DNA from: an uncultured Anaerolineae bacterium
Lineage (GTDB): Bacteria; Chloroflexota; Anaerolineae; Aggregatilineales; Phototrophicaceae
NCBI GenBank assembly: GCA_937922795.1
Contig: CALAJK010000041.1
Span: forward strand, 1-43,520
Reading direction: 5' to 3'
Length of the DNA: 43,520 bases
How positions within the stretch are numbered: the stretch's first letter is position 1; every line of letters starts with the position of its first letter. A model generated the notes under the pieces. The model searched no databases and was not told the origin of the DNA. It was given only the letters and a program-made list of their open reading frames with translations. Position numbers and translations under genes: made by a program. This document shows positions 9,226 through 17,280 of this stretch, in pieces.

Positions 9226-10578
9226 CTAAAGCGGCAGCTCAAACGCGAACACGGTCTCCTGGTCGCGGCGTTCCGCCCAGATGCGCCCACCGTGCAGCAG
9301 CACGAACTGCCGGCTGATCGCCAGCCCCAGCCCGCTGCCGCCCCGGTCGCGCTCGCGGGCCGCCTCGGCGCGCCAGAACGGCTCAAATGCCCGCTGGGCG
9401 TCCTCGTCGGCCAGGCTGCCGGTGTTGCTGACGCTGAAGCGCACGCATCCGTCGCGCCGCACCGCCGTGATGACGATTGCGCCGCCGGCGGGCGTATGGC
9501 GTAGAGCGTTGGTCAGCAGATTGTCCAGCACCTGCCGGATGCGGGTCGCATCCGCCCAGAGCGCCGGCAGATCGGCCTGCACCTGCTGCTCCAACCGGAT
9601 GCCGGCGTCCAGCGCCAGCGGCGAAAACGCCTCGACGGCCTGCGCCACCAGCTCCGCCGGGATCACCGCGTCCCGCTCCAGCGGCAGCCGGCGCATCTCT
9701 GCCTGGGTGAGTAAGCGCAAATCCTCCACCAGCCGCGCCAGATGGATGGTCTGGTCGTAGGCCACCGCCAGATGATCACTGTCCAGCGGATACACCCCAT
9801 CCATCATGGCTTCCAGGTGTCCTCGCAGCACGCTCACCGGCGTGCGCAGCTCGTGGGCGACATCGGCGGCCATGCGCTGGCGCAGCGCCTCGCCCGCCGC
9901 CAGATCGCGCGACATAGCGTTGAAAGCGTCCGCCAAATCGTTGATCTCAAGCGTGCCCCGCACCGTCACCTGTTCGCCCAGCCGCCCGGCGGTCAGACGC
10001 TGGGCCGCCGCCGTCAGCATCCGCAGCGGGCGGGCAATGGCCCAAGCCAGCGCTGCCCCCACCAACAGCGACAGCGCCGTGGCGCCGCCGGCCGCCGCCA
10101 GCAGCCAGCGGTTGGCTTCTGCCAAAAAGGCAGTCTCTGCCGCGCCCAGCGCCGCTTCGCCGGGCGTGCGGCGGACCAGCCAGCCTACCGTTCGGCCGTC
10201 TACTACCAGCGGCGCAGCCTCGGCCAGCTCATCTGACGTCAGCATCTCCCCTACCGCCGCCGGATCGGTGGCGGCCTGCACCACGCCATTCGTCCCGGCG
10301 ATCAAAAGCTGGGCTCCGCGCCGGCTGGAGCTGTGCGCCCCGCCCTCGCCGCTCCGGGCGTATAGAACCGCCTCCGCGCCCTGCCAGCCGCCTTGAGCCG
10401 CATAGTACGCTTGCAGCCGTGCGACCTGGTCAGGATTACCGCCGGCGGCCTCACGCTGGTCGAGATACTGCCGGAAGCCGGCCTCAGTCGCCTGGCGCAC
10501 GATCAGCGCCACCGCGCCGATGCCCACCCAGGCCACCAGCAGGAACGCCGCCGACAAGCGCACCCACAGCCTATTCAT
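9226..10578 (-). CDS. Sensor histidine kinase of a two-component system
   Basis: 450 residues. Membrane helix 1 (about 7-27) and helix 2 (about 158-182) flank an extracytoplasmic sensor region of roughly 130 residues without a recognised fold. HAMP follows (IARPLRMLTAAAQRL...), then HisKA with the phospho-acceptor His in DVAHELRTPV, and HATPase_c with the N box DNLLTNALRHTP and G box RGGSGLGLAISRQF. The start at 10578 (MNRLWVRLSAAF) overlaps the end of the regulator gene by eight bases, so the two are translationally coupled. It sits behind the cytochrome bc genes, so sensing redox state or oxygen is a reasonable but untested inference. Confidence 0.95.
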   Translation of the reverse strand: MNRLWVRLSAAFLLVAWVGIGAVALIVRQATEAGFRQYLDQREAAGGNPDQVARLQAYYAAQGGWQGAEAVLYARSGEGGAHSSSRRGAQLLIAGTNGVVQAATDPAAVGEMLTSDELAEAAPLVVDGRTVGWLVRRTPGEAALGAAETAFLAEANRWLLAAAGGATALSLLVGAALAWAIARPLRMLTAAAQRLTAGRLGEQVTVRGTLEINDLADAFNAMSRDLAAGEALRQRMAADVAHELRTPVSVLRGHLEAMMDGVYPLDSDHLAVAYDQTIHLARLVEDLRLLTQAEMRRLPLERDAVIPAELVAQAVEAFSPLALDAGIRLEQQVQADLPALWADATRIRQVLDNLLTNALRHTPAGGAIVITAVRRDGCVRFSVSNTGSLADEDAQRAFEPFWRAEAARERDRGGSGLGLAISRQFVLLHGGRIWAERRDQETVFAFELPL

Positions 10579-11260
10579 CGCTGCGCATCCGGTAGCCGAC
10601 GCCGAACACCGTCTCAATGTACTGTGGATCGCGCGGGTCGTCCTCGATCTTGGCGCGCAGGTTCTTGATATGCACATCAATCGCCCGCTCATATGCGGCG
10701 TAGCTCTGACCTTGCAGCCGGTCGAGCAGCTCGTTGCGCGTGAACACCCGCCCTGGCCGGGCGATCAGCGCCGCCAGCAGGTCAAACTCGATCGGCGTCA
10801 GGTCAATGCGCCGCCCGCCGCGCGTCACCAGCCGCGTCTCCGCGTTCAGCTCCAGATCGCCCACACGCCAGACGGCGGCTGGCGCGGCCAGCTCGCCATA
10901 CGCCCGCCGTAGCAGCGCCCGCACGTGCGCCACCAGCACGCGCGGGCTGAAAGGCTTGGTCAGGTATTCGTCCGCCCCGATCTCCAATCCCGTCACCTGG
11001 TCAATATCATCTACCCGAGCCGTCAGGAACAGCAGCGGCACCTGGCTGTCTTTACGGATCAAGCGGGCGACTTCCCAACCGTCCACCTCCGGCATCATCA
11101 CATCCAGGATGACCAGATCAGGGTGCTCGTGGCGGAAGATGAACCAAGCGTCCCGGCCGTTGCGCGCCGTCAGCACCTGGAAACCGGCCTGTTCCAGGTA
11201 GCCGCGCACGGTATCGAGCAGCGCCGGCTCATCATCGGCAATCAGGATCTTATATGCCAC
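10571..11260 (-). CDS. OmpR/PhoB-family response regulator
   Basis: 229 residues. The receiver domain (1-118) has acidic residues D9, D10 and E11, phospho-acceptor D53 (LVILDVMMP), Thr in FLTAR and Lys in LTKPFSP. A winged-helix DNA-binding domain (about 130-226) shows the PhoB-type ending ERAIDVHIKNLRAKIEDDP and VFGVGYRM. The start is GTG at 11260 with AGGAGG and AGAGG upstream. It is phosphorylated by the kinase encoded directly downstream. Lying 39 bases after the cytochrome c gene, it may regulate the respiratory operon; no operator is evident. Confidence 0.96.
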   Translation of the reverse strand: MAYKILIADDEPALLDTVRGYLEQAGFQVLTARNGRDAWFIFRHEHPDLVILDVMMPEVDGWEVARLIRKDSQVPLLFLTARVDDIDQVTGLEIGADEYLTKPFSPRVLVAHVRALLRRAYGELAAPAAVWRVGDLELNAETRLVTRGGRRIDLTPIEFDLLAALIARPGRVFTRNELLDRLQGQSYAAYERAIDVHIKNLRAKIEDDPRDPQYIETVFGVGYRMRSDE

Positions 11261-11289
11261 CTGGCCTCTATCCTCCTACGACAGCTCGC

Positions 11290-11295
11290 ATTATA
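11290..11295 (-). promoter_or_regulatory. Possible internal promoter for the two-component genes
   Basis: A perfect TATAAT hexamer on the minus strand lies between the cytochrome c stop and the regulator start, about 30 bases upstream of the GTG. No matching -35 or TGn is seen, so it could be chance. If real, it would let the regulator pair be transcribed apart from the cytochrome genes. Confidence 0.35.
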
Positions 11296-11299
11296 CCGC

Positions 11300-12370
11300 T
11301 TAGCCGCCGGTGGGCGCGGCCACAGCCGGCGCGGTAGGTTCCAGACTGCGCAGGTAAGCCGTCAGCGCGGCGATGTCGGCTTCGGACAGATAGCCACGCC
11401 AGGCCGGCATCTTGGTCCCGGCCACGCCCAGCGCGATGATCTGCTGGATAGCGCTGTCCGGCGTCTGGCTGAGGAAGGTTTGGTTGTTGAGCGCCGGCCC
11501 CAGCGGCGTGCCAAAAGCCTGAGCGCCGTGACATTGAACGCACAGCAGAGCGTAAAGCCGCTGGCCGGCGGCGACTGCCTCTGGGCTGAGGTCAACCGGC
11601 ACGGCCTGGATGACGGGCAGTTCCACGCCGGCGGCGGTCAGCTCGTCCCACCGCCGCAGCAGCGTGACCAGATCAGCCGTCTGCTGATCGTCCAGAGCGC
11701 GATCCCAAGCGGCCATCAACGTGCCGGGGACGCCCTGGTTGATGATACGGGTGAGATCGGCATCGGTCAGGCGAGCGCGCAGGTCAGGCGTGTTGAGCGC
11801 CGGGGCAATGCCCGAACCTTCGCCGTTGGCGCCGTGGCAGGCGGCGCAGTGAGCGGCGTACAGCGTCAGGCCGCTCGCGAGCGACTCGCCGGATGGCAGT
11901 TCGGCGGCCAGCGCCAGCATCTCCGGCGGCACTTCAGCGGCGACCAGTGACGGCGGCGTCAACCCTAATTCGTCTACTCGCGCCGCCACCGTGTCCCAAG
12001 ACCCCGCCTGAATCAGCGTCACCAGGCTGGTGATCTGCATATCGGTGAAGATACCGCCTTCGTCAGCGCCATAGGCCGCCATGGCGGTGTTGTAGCGACC
12101 GCGCTCAATGGTGCGGAACAGATCGTCCGCTTCCATCCCCTGTACACCCGCGCTGTTCAGCGGTGGATAGGCGGCCAGCCCTTCGCCGGCGGCGCCGTGG
12201 CAGGCCACACAATTCTGCGCGTACAGCTCTATACCTTCGCTGATGGCTGCCGCCCTGATCCGCTCAGCAGCGGCGACCCGGCGCGCCGGTTCTCGCAGCG
12301 CCGCCAGCCCTAGCGCGGCGGCGATCAAGAGCGTACCCAACAGCGACAGCATGGTCATCGAACGAGTCAT
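11300..12370 (-). CDS. Membrane-anchored triheme cytochrome c
   Basis: 356 residues. An N-terminal membrane helix (about 7-25) is followed by three cytochrome c domains, each with a heme attachment site: CVACH 54-58, CAACH 175-179 and CVQCH 277-281. Candidate axial methionines lie in NTAMAAYG, GTLMAAWD and GTKMPAWRG. AlphaLeu-Tyr-x-x-x-C lead-ins (LYAQNCVACHG, LYAAHCAACHG) are typical of class I cytochromes. The product should sit outside the membrane and carry electrons from the Rieske/cytochrome b complex to a terminal oxidase or further carrier. GAGGAGG lies ten bases before ATG 12370, just after the Rieske stop. Confidence 0.93.
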   Translation of the reverse strand: MTRSMTMLSLLGTLLIAAALGLAALREPARRVAAAERIRAAAISEGIELYAQNCVACHGAAGEGLAAYPPLNSAGVQGMEADDLFRTIERGRYNTAMAAYGADEGGIFTDMQITSLVTLIQAGSWDTVAARVDELGLTPPSLVAAEVPPEMLALAAELPSGESLASGLTLYAAHCAACHGANGEGSGIAPALNTPDLRARLTDADLTRIINQGVPGTLMAAWDRALDDQQTADLVTLLRRWDELTAAGVELPVIQAVPVDLSPEAVAAGQRLYALLCVQCHGAQAFGTPLGPALNNQTFLSQTPDSAIQQIIALGVAGTKMPAWRGYLSEADIAALTAYLRSLEPTAPAVAAPTGG

Positions 12371-12385
12371 TTTTTTCGTTCCTCC

Positions 12386-12877
12386 TCAGGCGTAAACCGC
12401 GTCTTCCCGGTTGGTACGATCGCGCTGAATCGGCGCGCTAGTATCTACTTTGACGACGCCATCCGCGATGATCACCGCGAACCGGTCGAGCGGGCGCGGC
12501 GCCGGTGGGTTGATGATTTGGCCATCCATCTCAAACGCTGAGGCGTGGCATGGGCACACGAACCGCCCTTCAGCCGGGTTCCAGGGGACAGCGCAGCCTA
12601 GATGCGTACATTTGCGGTACAGCGCCAGGAATCCGCCATCTGCTAACCGCACCAGGTAAAAACGCCCGTTGTTGAACGGCGTCACGCTGCCTGGCGGGAA
12701 ATCCTCCACCCGCCCCACCGTGAACACGCCGCCGAACTCGCCCTCGGTCGTACGCGGCGAGAAGAAGCTCAAGGCCACGCCGCTCGCTTCGACCAGCGCC
12801 ACTAAGCCGGCAGCGCCCCAGGCGCACTTGAGAAAATCGCGACGCGTCGATTGGGCAGTGTTATTCACTTCACTCAT
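12386..12877 (-). CDS. Rieske [2Fe-2S] protein of a cytochrome bc complex
   Basis: 163 residues. A twin-arginine motif (STRRDFLK, residues 10-17) and a hydrophobic anchor (about 19-39) indicate Tat insertion of a prefolded, membrane-anchored protein. The cluster-binding boxes are CTHLGC (C90, H92, disulfide C95) and CPCH (C108, disulfide C110, H111), complete for a high-potential Rieske centre. It takes electrons from quinol at cytochrome b and passes them to the cytochrome c encoded next. The start is fixed by GGAGG seven bases upstream and overlaps the cytochrome b stop (ATGA), so translation is coupled. Upstream frame extension to 13222 lies inside cytochrome b and is not used. Confidence 0.96.
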   Translation of the reverse strand: MSEVNNTAQSTRRDFLKCAWGAAGLVALVEASGVALSFFSPRTTEGEFGGVFTVGRVEDFPPGSVTPFNNGRFYLVRLADGGFLALYRKCTHLGCAVPWNPAEGRFVCPCHASAFEMDGQIINPPAPRPLDRFAVIIADGVVKVDTSAPIQRDRTNREDAVYA

Positions 12878-14286
12878 CGCCACACCTCCCAGGGCCACAT
12901 CAGCGCCATGCCCTCGCCGCGAAAAGCGATGCCGATCACGGTTAGCGTCACGAAGCTCACGACCAGCAGCACGAAGACGCTCTGGCGTGTTTCGCAGGCG
13001 GTCGCTTTGAAAGCGCGCCGCAGCGCCGCGTAGTAACCGAGCAGCAGCAGCAGCAGCGCCGCCAGCGGCACCCAGCCGTTGCTGATGATCGTCGGCAGGC
13101 TCGGCAGCAGACGGGGCAGATCGAGCGCGTATTCGTCTACCAACACCAGCGCGACTGTTCCAGCCAACCCAAACACAGCTCCTACGATCGCCATGATGCG
13201 CCCTTTGCGTGACCGGAACCACACGCCTTCAGCCTGCAGATCAAAGCGCTGATAGGGCAGCAGCGTCAGCGCCCCCAGCGCCAGCGCTGGGATGACAATA
13301 GCGCCAAAAACCGGATGAAAATGCAGCAGCAGTTCTTGCAAGCCCATGAAATACCAGGCGGCTTTAGCCGGATTCGGGCTGTGATCCGGGTTGGCAGCCG
13401 CTTCCAGCGGCGCGTCTACCCAGGTCGCCCACAGCAAGATCAGGCCGGTCATCACCAGCGCGAAGGCCAGCTCACGGGCGACCAGATGGGGCAGCGTGGT
13501 CACCTTCTCAACCGAGCGCGACCCAGCGCTGGCCAGATCGTCTATCGTCCCATCCAGCCGCCGCGGGACGCTGAGCGTATCTTTGCGCACCCGCCAAATG
13601 TGGAACGACACGATGCCCATCAGCGTCAGCGGGATGATAGCGACGTGCAGGCCGTAGAAATTGGTCAGCGTAGCCGCGCCCACTTCCGGACCGCCAAGCA
13701 GGAAGCTGCGCAGTCCCTCGCCCACCAGCGTCACATAGCTCAGCAGGCTGGAGCCCACCGTCACCGCCCAGTAAGCCAGTTGATCCCAGGGCAGCAGATA
13801 GCCGGTGAAGTTGGCCGCCACCACCAGCAGCAGCAGCGCCACCCCCAATACCCAGTTGAACTCGCGGGGTGTGCGGAAGCCGCCGGTGAAGAATACCCGC
13901 AGCAGGTGCAGGAAGGCCACGATGACCAGCAGGTTGCCGCTCCAATGGTGCAGGTTGCGGACGAGCTGTCCGAACCAGACTTCTGTCTGAAGTTTGAGCA
14001 TGTCCTGATAAGCGGTCTCCGGCGAGGGCGTGTAGACGAACATCAGCATCACGCCGGTGATGACCAGCAGCGCCACCAGGAGGATGGCCAGCCCGCCCAG
14101 CCCCCAGGTATAGGTGAACTTGAGCGTCGGCCGGGCGACTTTGCTAGGGTGAAGATGCAGCACCAAGTTGTTCATCACCACTCGCATCCGGCCCCGATCA
14201 TCAGCGGGGGGGAGTTCATCCCGCTGGATGGACTCCCACACCCGTTGTGGTAGGCTTTCTGGCCGAGGATCTTGAGGGTCAATCAT
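12874..14286 (-). CDS. Single-chain cytochrome b, b6/subunit IV fusion type
   Basis: 470 residues with a set of hydrophobic helices. Heme ligand pairs are His113/His127 ([16 protein letters not shown], spacing 14) and the two His of [18 protein letters not shown] (spacing 15). The second spacing is that of cytochrome b6 rather than mitochondrial-type cytochrome b (14). The later half is subunit IV-like with [17 protein letters not shown], where the quinol-site PEWY-type motif reads AAWY, followed by three more helices. It is the quinol-oxidising core of the complex with the adjacent Rieske protein. ATG 14286 is chosen because GGAGG lies eight bases upstream; the longer frame to 14427 lies inside the previous gene. 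Confidence 0.94.
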   Translation of the reverse strand: MIDPQDPRPESLPQRVWESIQRDELPPADDRGRMRVVMNNLVLHLHPSKVARPTLKFTYTWGLGGLAILLVALLVITGVMLMFVYTPSPETAYQDMLKLQTEVWFGQLVRNLHHWSGNLLVIVAFLHLLRVFFTGGFRTPREFNWVLGVALLLLVVAANFTGYLLPWDQLAYWAVTVGSSLLSYVTLVGEGLRSFLLGGPEVGAATLTNFYGLHVAIIPLTLMGIVSFHIWRVRKDTLSVPRRLDGTIDDLASAGSRSVEKVTTLPHLVARELAFALVMTGLILLWATWVDAPLEAAANPDHSPNPAKAAWYFMGLQELLLHFHPVFGAIVIPALALGALTLLPYQRFDLQAEGVWFRSRKGRIMAIVGAVFGLAGTVALVLVDEYALDLPRLLPSLPTIISNGWVPLAALLLLLLGYYAALRRAFKATACETRQSVFVLLVVSFVTLTVIGIAFRGEGMALMWPWEVWR

Positions 14287-14305
14287 CGCCTCATCCTCCA
14301 TGATC

Positions 14306-15274
14306 TCAGTTGCTGCCGCCTGCGCCATAGCGGTTGCCCTGGCCATTGCGATTGTCATTACGATTATCCTGGCCGTTGCCGCCTTGAGCGCCGCCGGCGT
14401 TCCCATTGCCGTTTCGCCCTGGACCACCCCACAGCGGCCGGCCGTTCGGGTCGCGCAGCAGAATGCGTTCGCCGGTAGCGGTGCGGGTCACCTGCGCCGC
14501 CTGGAACTGGTTGCCCTGCCAGAAACCGAGCGCCGAGACCGCATCGCCTACGGTGAAAGCCACCGCCTGCCCCTGCCAGAAGTCTGAACGACCGAATTGC
14601 AGCGTCAGGAGTTGGCCATCTTGCGTTTGCAGCGTCAGGCCGTTGCGGTTGACTGTCGCTACCGTCCCCTCAACCGTGACCCAGTCCTCAGGCGCCACTT
14701 CAACCTGGCCAACGCCAGCGCCGCCCTGACCGTTTTGGCCGTTGCTCTGTCCACCCGACCACAGCGGCTGCCCGGCCTCTGTCCGCAGCGCGATCTGCGC
14801 CCCGGACGCGGACGTCACCAGCCGCGCATGATAGTTGTCGCCGTTGAAAAAACCTTCGATGGCGACGCTGTCGCCGGCTTTCAGTTCCACGCCCTGCCCC
14901 TGCCAGAAGGCGGTTGGGCCGAGTTCCACATAGACGGAACTCCCATCTGGCAGATTGAGCGTCAAACCCACTGCATCCAGCGTGGCGATGACGCCGCTGG
15001 CCGACCACGGCTGTCCGACATTAGCCAGTGACTGCTGCTGCTGTACCGGCCCAGACCCATCTCCTGCCCCCTGGCCATACCCGCCGCCCCCCCTAGCGAA
15101 GGGGACTGGGGTCGGATCAGGCATGCTGACCGTCACGGAGGCCTGCTCCGGGATGGCGGTGTCTGCGGCAGCTTCAGCATTCAGCGCCGCCTGGCTGCGG
15201 GCATCCAGCAGCGCGATGCCGGCCGCGCCGATGATAGTGATGACCAGCGCCCCAACTATGATTTTCTGCAACAT
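14306..15274 (-). CDS. Membrane-anchored DUF5666-like protein with two repeated beta domains
   Basis: About 322 residues. One N-terminal membrane helix (IIVGALVITIIGAAGIALL) is followed by a Gly/Gln-rich stretch. Two homologous domains follow, about 95-170 and 195-270: each has W...G.....d..GLTL, a FWQGQ motif (TAFWQGQGVEL; SDFWQGQAVAF), a GDxV segment, and an ending near LRTEAGQPLW or LRDPNGRPLW. The tail is Gly/Asn/Gln-rich and disordered. The repeat resembles DUF5666-type small beta domains; function unknown. It heads the cytochrome bc operon, 20 bases from cytochrome b, suggesting a role in assembly or electron transfer outside the membrane. ATG 15274 has AGGAG eight bases upstream; a GTG at 15280 is possible. 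Confidence 0.75.
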   Translation of the reverse strand: MLQKIIVGALVITIIGAAGIALLDARSQAALNAEAAADTAIPEQASVTVSMPDPTPVPFARGGGGYGQGAGDGSGPVQQQQSLANVGQPWSASGVIATLDAVGLTLNLPDGSSVYVELGPTAFWQGQGVELKAGDSVAIEGFFNGDNYHARLVTSASGAQIALRTEAGQPLWSGGQSNGQNGQGGAGVGQVEVAPEDWVTVEGTVATVNRNGLTLQTQDGQLLTLQFGRSDFWQGQAVAFTVGDAVSALGFWQGNQFQAAQVTRTATGERILLRDPNGRPLWGGPGRNGNGNAGGAQGGNGQDNRNDNRNGQGNRYGAGGSN

Positions 15275-15391
15275 AATCACCGCTCCTGACTACACTTACC
15301 GAACGACACTGATAGTATGGAGAGCAGTTATGTAGAACTTGTGAAGATGGCGTGTGGGGGTTGTGTCGTATCGTCAGCCGAGCGGCGAATC

Positions 15392-15421
15392 AAAAAGCCG
15401 CCGGCGTCCAGCACCAGCGGC
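15392..15421 (-). terminator. Rho-independent terminator after the HEAT-repeat gene
   Basis: On the minus strand a nine-pair stem (GCCGCTGGT with GCCGGCGGC, two G-U pairs) with a seven-base loop is followed by TTTTTG. It lies 23 bases beyond the HEAT gene stop and separates that gene from the respiratory operon. Confidence 0.75.
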
Positions 15422-15443
15422 CCTGAAATGCTCCGGTTCACTT

Positions 15444-16208
15444 TCAGTGACCTAGCTTTTGCAGCGCCTCAGTCGTCCGTCGCTTTAAAAACTGATCATC
15501 GGTCTCCGACGCCCGGATGAGCGGCTTAACCGCGCGCGCATCGCCGATCTGCCCCAGCGCCCAGGCCGCGTTGTAGCGCGTCCACTGGCCTTCGCTTTGC
15601 AAATAGGCTAGCAGCCGGTCCACTGCCCCTGTTGCGCCCAGTTGGCCGAGCGCCGTGGCGATGCTGCCGCGCACCCAATCGTCCAGATCGTCGGCGGCAT
15701 CCAGCAGCGCCGGCACACATGACGCATCGCCGATCAGCCCCAGGGCGTTAGCGGCAGCGCCGCGCACCAGCGGATCGGCGTCTTTCAGCGCGGCGGTCAG
15801 GCCGGGCACGGCGTCTTTGCCGCCGATATAGCCCAGAGCTGAAGCCGCGTTCCGGCGCACCGACGCTTGAGGATGGCGCAGCGCCTGCAACAGCGGCGGG
15901 ATGCCGCGCGCATCGCCGATCTCGCCCAGGGCGGAGGCAGCCCAATCCTGCACGACGCTGTCAGGATCGCTCGTCAGAACTTTGATCAGCGGCTCGACCG
16001 CGCGCGCATCGCCGATCTGCCCTAACGCCCAGGCCGCGTAATAGCGTGTCCGCCAGCCTGCGTGCTGCAGGGCTTCAATCAGCGGTTCAACCGCTGGCGC
16101 GCCGATTTCCAGGAGTTCGATCGCCGCCGATTCCCGTGTATCCGAGTCCTCGGCATCGAGCTTGACAATCCAGGCTTGGATTGACTCCGGTGATGGCTGA
16201 TCGCTCAT
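15444..16208 (-). CDS. HEAT-repeat (PBS lyase-type) protein
   Basis: 254 residues made almost entirely of about seven HEAT-like helical repeats of 31 residues, recognisable by RxxAAxALGxIGDARAVxPLI units (YYAAWALGQIGDARAVEPLI, ASALGEIGDARGIPPLL, and so on). No catalytic residues are visible; such proteins act as scaffolds or, in phycobilin systems, as lyases, and no phycobiliprotein gene is present here. A 68-base segment at 15516-15583 recurs at 15984-16051 with eight mismatches, showing a recent internal duplication. GAGGAG six bases upstream supports the start. It is followed by its own terminator. Confidence 0.9.
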   Translation of the reverse strand: MSDQPSPESIQAWIVKLDAEDSDTRESAAIELLEIGAPAVEPLIEALQHAGWRTRYYAAWALGQIGDARAVEPLIKVLTSDPDSVVQDWAASALGEIGDARGIPPLLQALRHPQASVRRNAASALGYIGGKDAVPGLTAALKDADPLVRGAAANALGLIGDASCVPALLDAADDLDDWVRGSIATALGQLGATGAVDRLLAYLQSEGQWTRYNAAWALGQIGDARAVKPLIRASETDDQFLKRRTTEALQKLGH

Positions 16209-16227
16209 CGCTCGCTCCTCATCCGCC

Positions 16228-17229
16228 TCACACTTCTGGTTCAGTCACGCGCCCAAACGACTCCAGCGTCTGCTGCTCCCAATCCAACAAATCGGGATCC
16301 ACATAGGCCCTCAGCAGTTGGTTCAGCCGGCGATGGTTATCCTGGTACTCTTTCGCCCATTCGCGGGCGAAGCTGCCGGCCTGGATCTCATCCAGCGTCA
16401 CTTCTAACAGCCGGTCGAGCTTGAGGTCACTGAAGCGCTCCATCCGGCTGAGGATGCCGTACTGGGCAATCGGCGGCGTCTGGCGCAGCGCCGATGCCAA
16501 ACCGCGCTGTTCGGCATGGTGGAGATAGGCAGCAAACTCGCCAGAGAGATACAGCTCGGTCAGCACCGCTTCCGGCGGGAAGCCCCGGCTGATGAGCAGG
16601 TGCGCAGCCTTGTCTAGCAGATCATGCAGCACGGGCATCACCGTCTGCTGGATGAACAGATCGAGCGCCGCTTCCTGCTCAAAACTGACCTCAATCGCTC
16701 CTGGCTCCAGCGCCCCGACCGCCCGCGCTAACGCCAGCAGCGTCCGCCACGCCTGGCCGCTGGCATCCTGGCCGACGGCCACATAGCTGCAGTAGCCCGC
16801 GCCGGCTTCGAAACGTTCGCGCACGGCAGCCGCCATCAACCGAGGGGCGATCAAACCTACATCCACGAACGGCGGCGCTTCGATGTAGCCGAAAGCTACA
16901 TTGTAGGCATTGGCGAATACCAGCATGTCGCCTCGCCGCAGATGCGGCGCAATGCTCTCTAGATAGACCGCCGGCATCACTTCATCTGGCATCAGCAGCA
17001 GCAGAATACGAGCGGCGCGAGCGGCTTCCTCAATGCTGGTCGCCGTCAAGCCATCCGCCTCGGCCGTCTCCCGGCTGGCTCCGCTGCGCCCGCCCACGAT
17101 CACTTGAACGCCGCTGTCGCGCAGATTGAGGGCAAATGCCCGCCCCAGGCTGCCATAGCCGATCACACCGACCGGTTTGCCTGCCAGGTATGCTAGGTCG
17201 CCATCATCTTGATGGTAGATCATCGTCAT
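16228..17229 (-). CDS. Ketol-acid reductoisomerase-like paralogue with altered active site
   Basis: 333 residues, the length of class I IlvC. The NADPH-binding Rossmann motif is intact (VIGYGSLGRAFALNLRDSGV, residues 22-41), and IlvC-like segments continue throughout (EIQAGSFAREWAKEY, IAQYGILSR). By eye alignment to class I enzymes, Asp190 is kept, but the metal ligand equivalent to Glu194 is Gln (DLFIQQ), the Glu230 equivalent is Ser (ELYLSGE), and the catalytic His of FAHGFN is Asn (FANAYN). It therefore probably does not perform the branched-chain amino acid reaction and may be a reductase for another substrate. No ilvB, ilvN or leu genes lie nearby. Confidence 0.8.
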   Translation of the reverse strand: MTMIYHQDDGDLAYLAGKPVGVIGYGSLGRAFALNLRDSGVQVIVGGRSGASRETAEADGLTATSIEEAARAARILLLLMPDEVMPAVYLESIAPHLRRGDMLVFANAYNVAFGYIEAPPFVDVGLIAPRLMAAAVRERFEAGAGYCSYVAVGQDASGQAWRTLLALARAVGALEPGAIEVSFEQEAALDLFIQQTVMPVLHDLLDKAAHLLISRGFPPEAVLTELYLSGEFAAYLHHAEQRGLASALRQTPPIAQYGILSRMERFSDLKLDRLLEVTLDEIQAGSFAREWAKEYQDNHRRLNQLLRAYVDPDLLDWEQQTLESFGRVTEPEV

Positions 17230-17280
17230 AGGGTTCAGCCTATTCGCTTCAATTTCGGCCTGCGCCGCTGCCCGTCGTTT

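Noticed and set aside
10925-11950. 341-codon plus-strand frame opposite the regulator and cytochrome c genes
   Set aside because: Its sense strand is fully explained by two motif-bearing minus-strand genes; composition is typical of antisense shadows.
14287-14427. N-terminal extension of cytochrome b
   Set aside because: Ala/Met-rich translation of the Gly/Asn-rich tail of the preceding gene; GGAGG supports the start at 14286.
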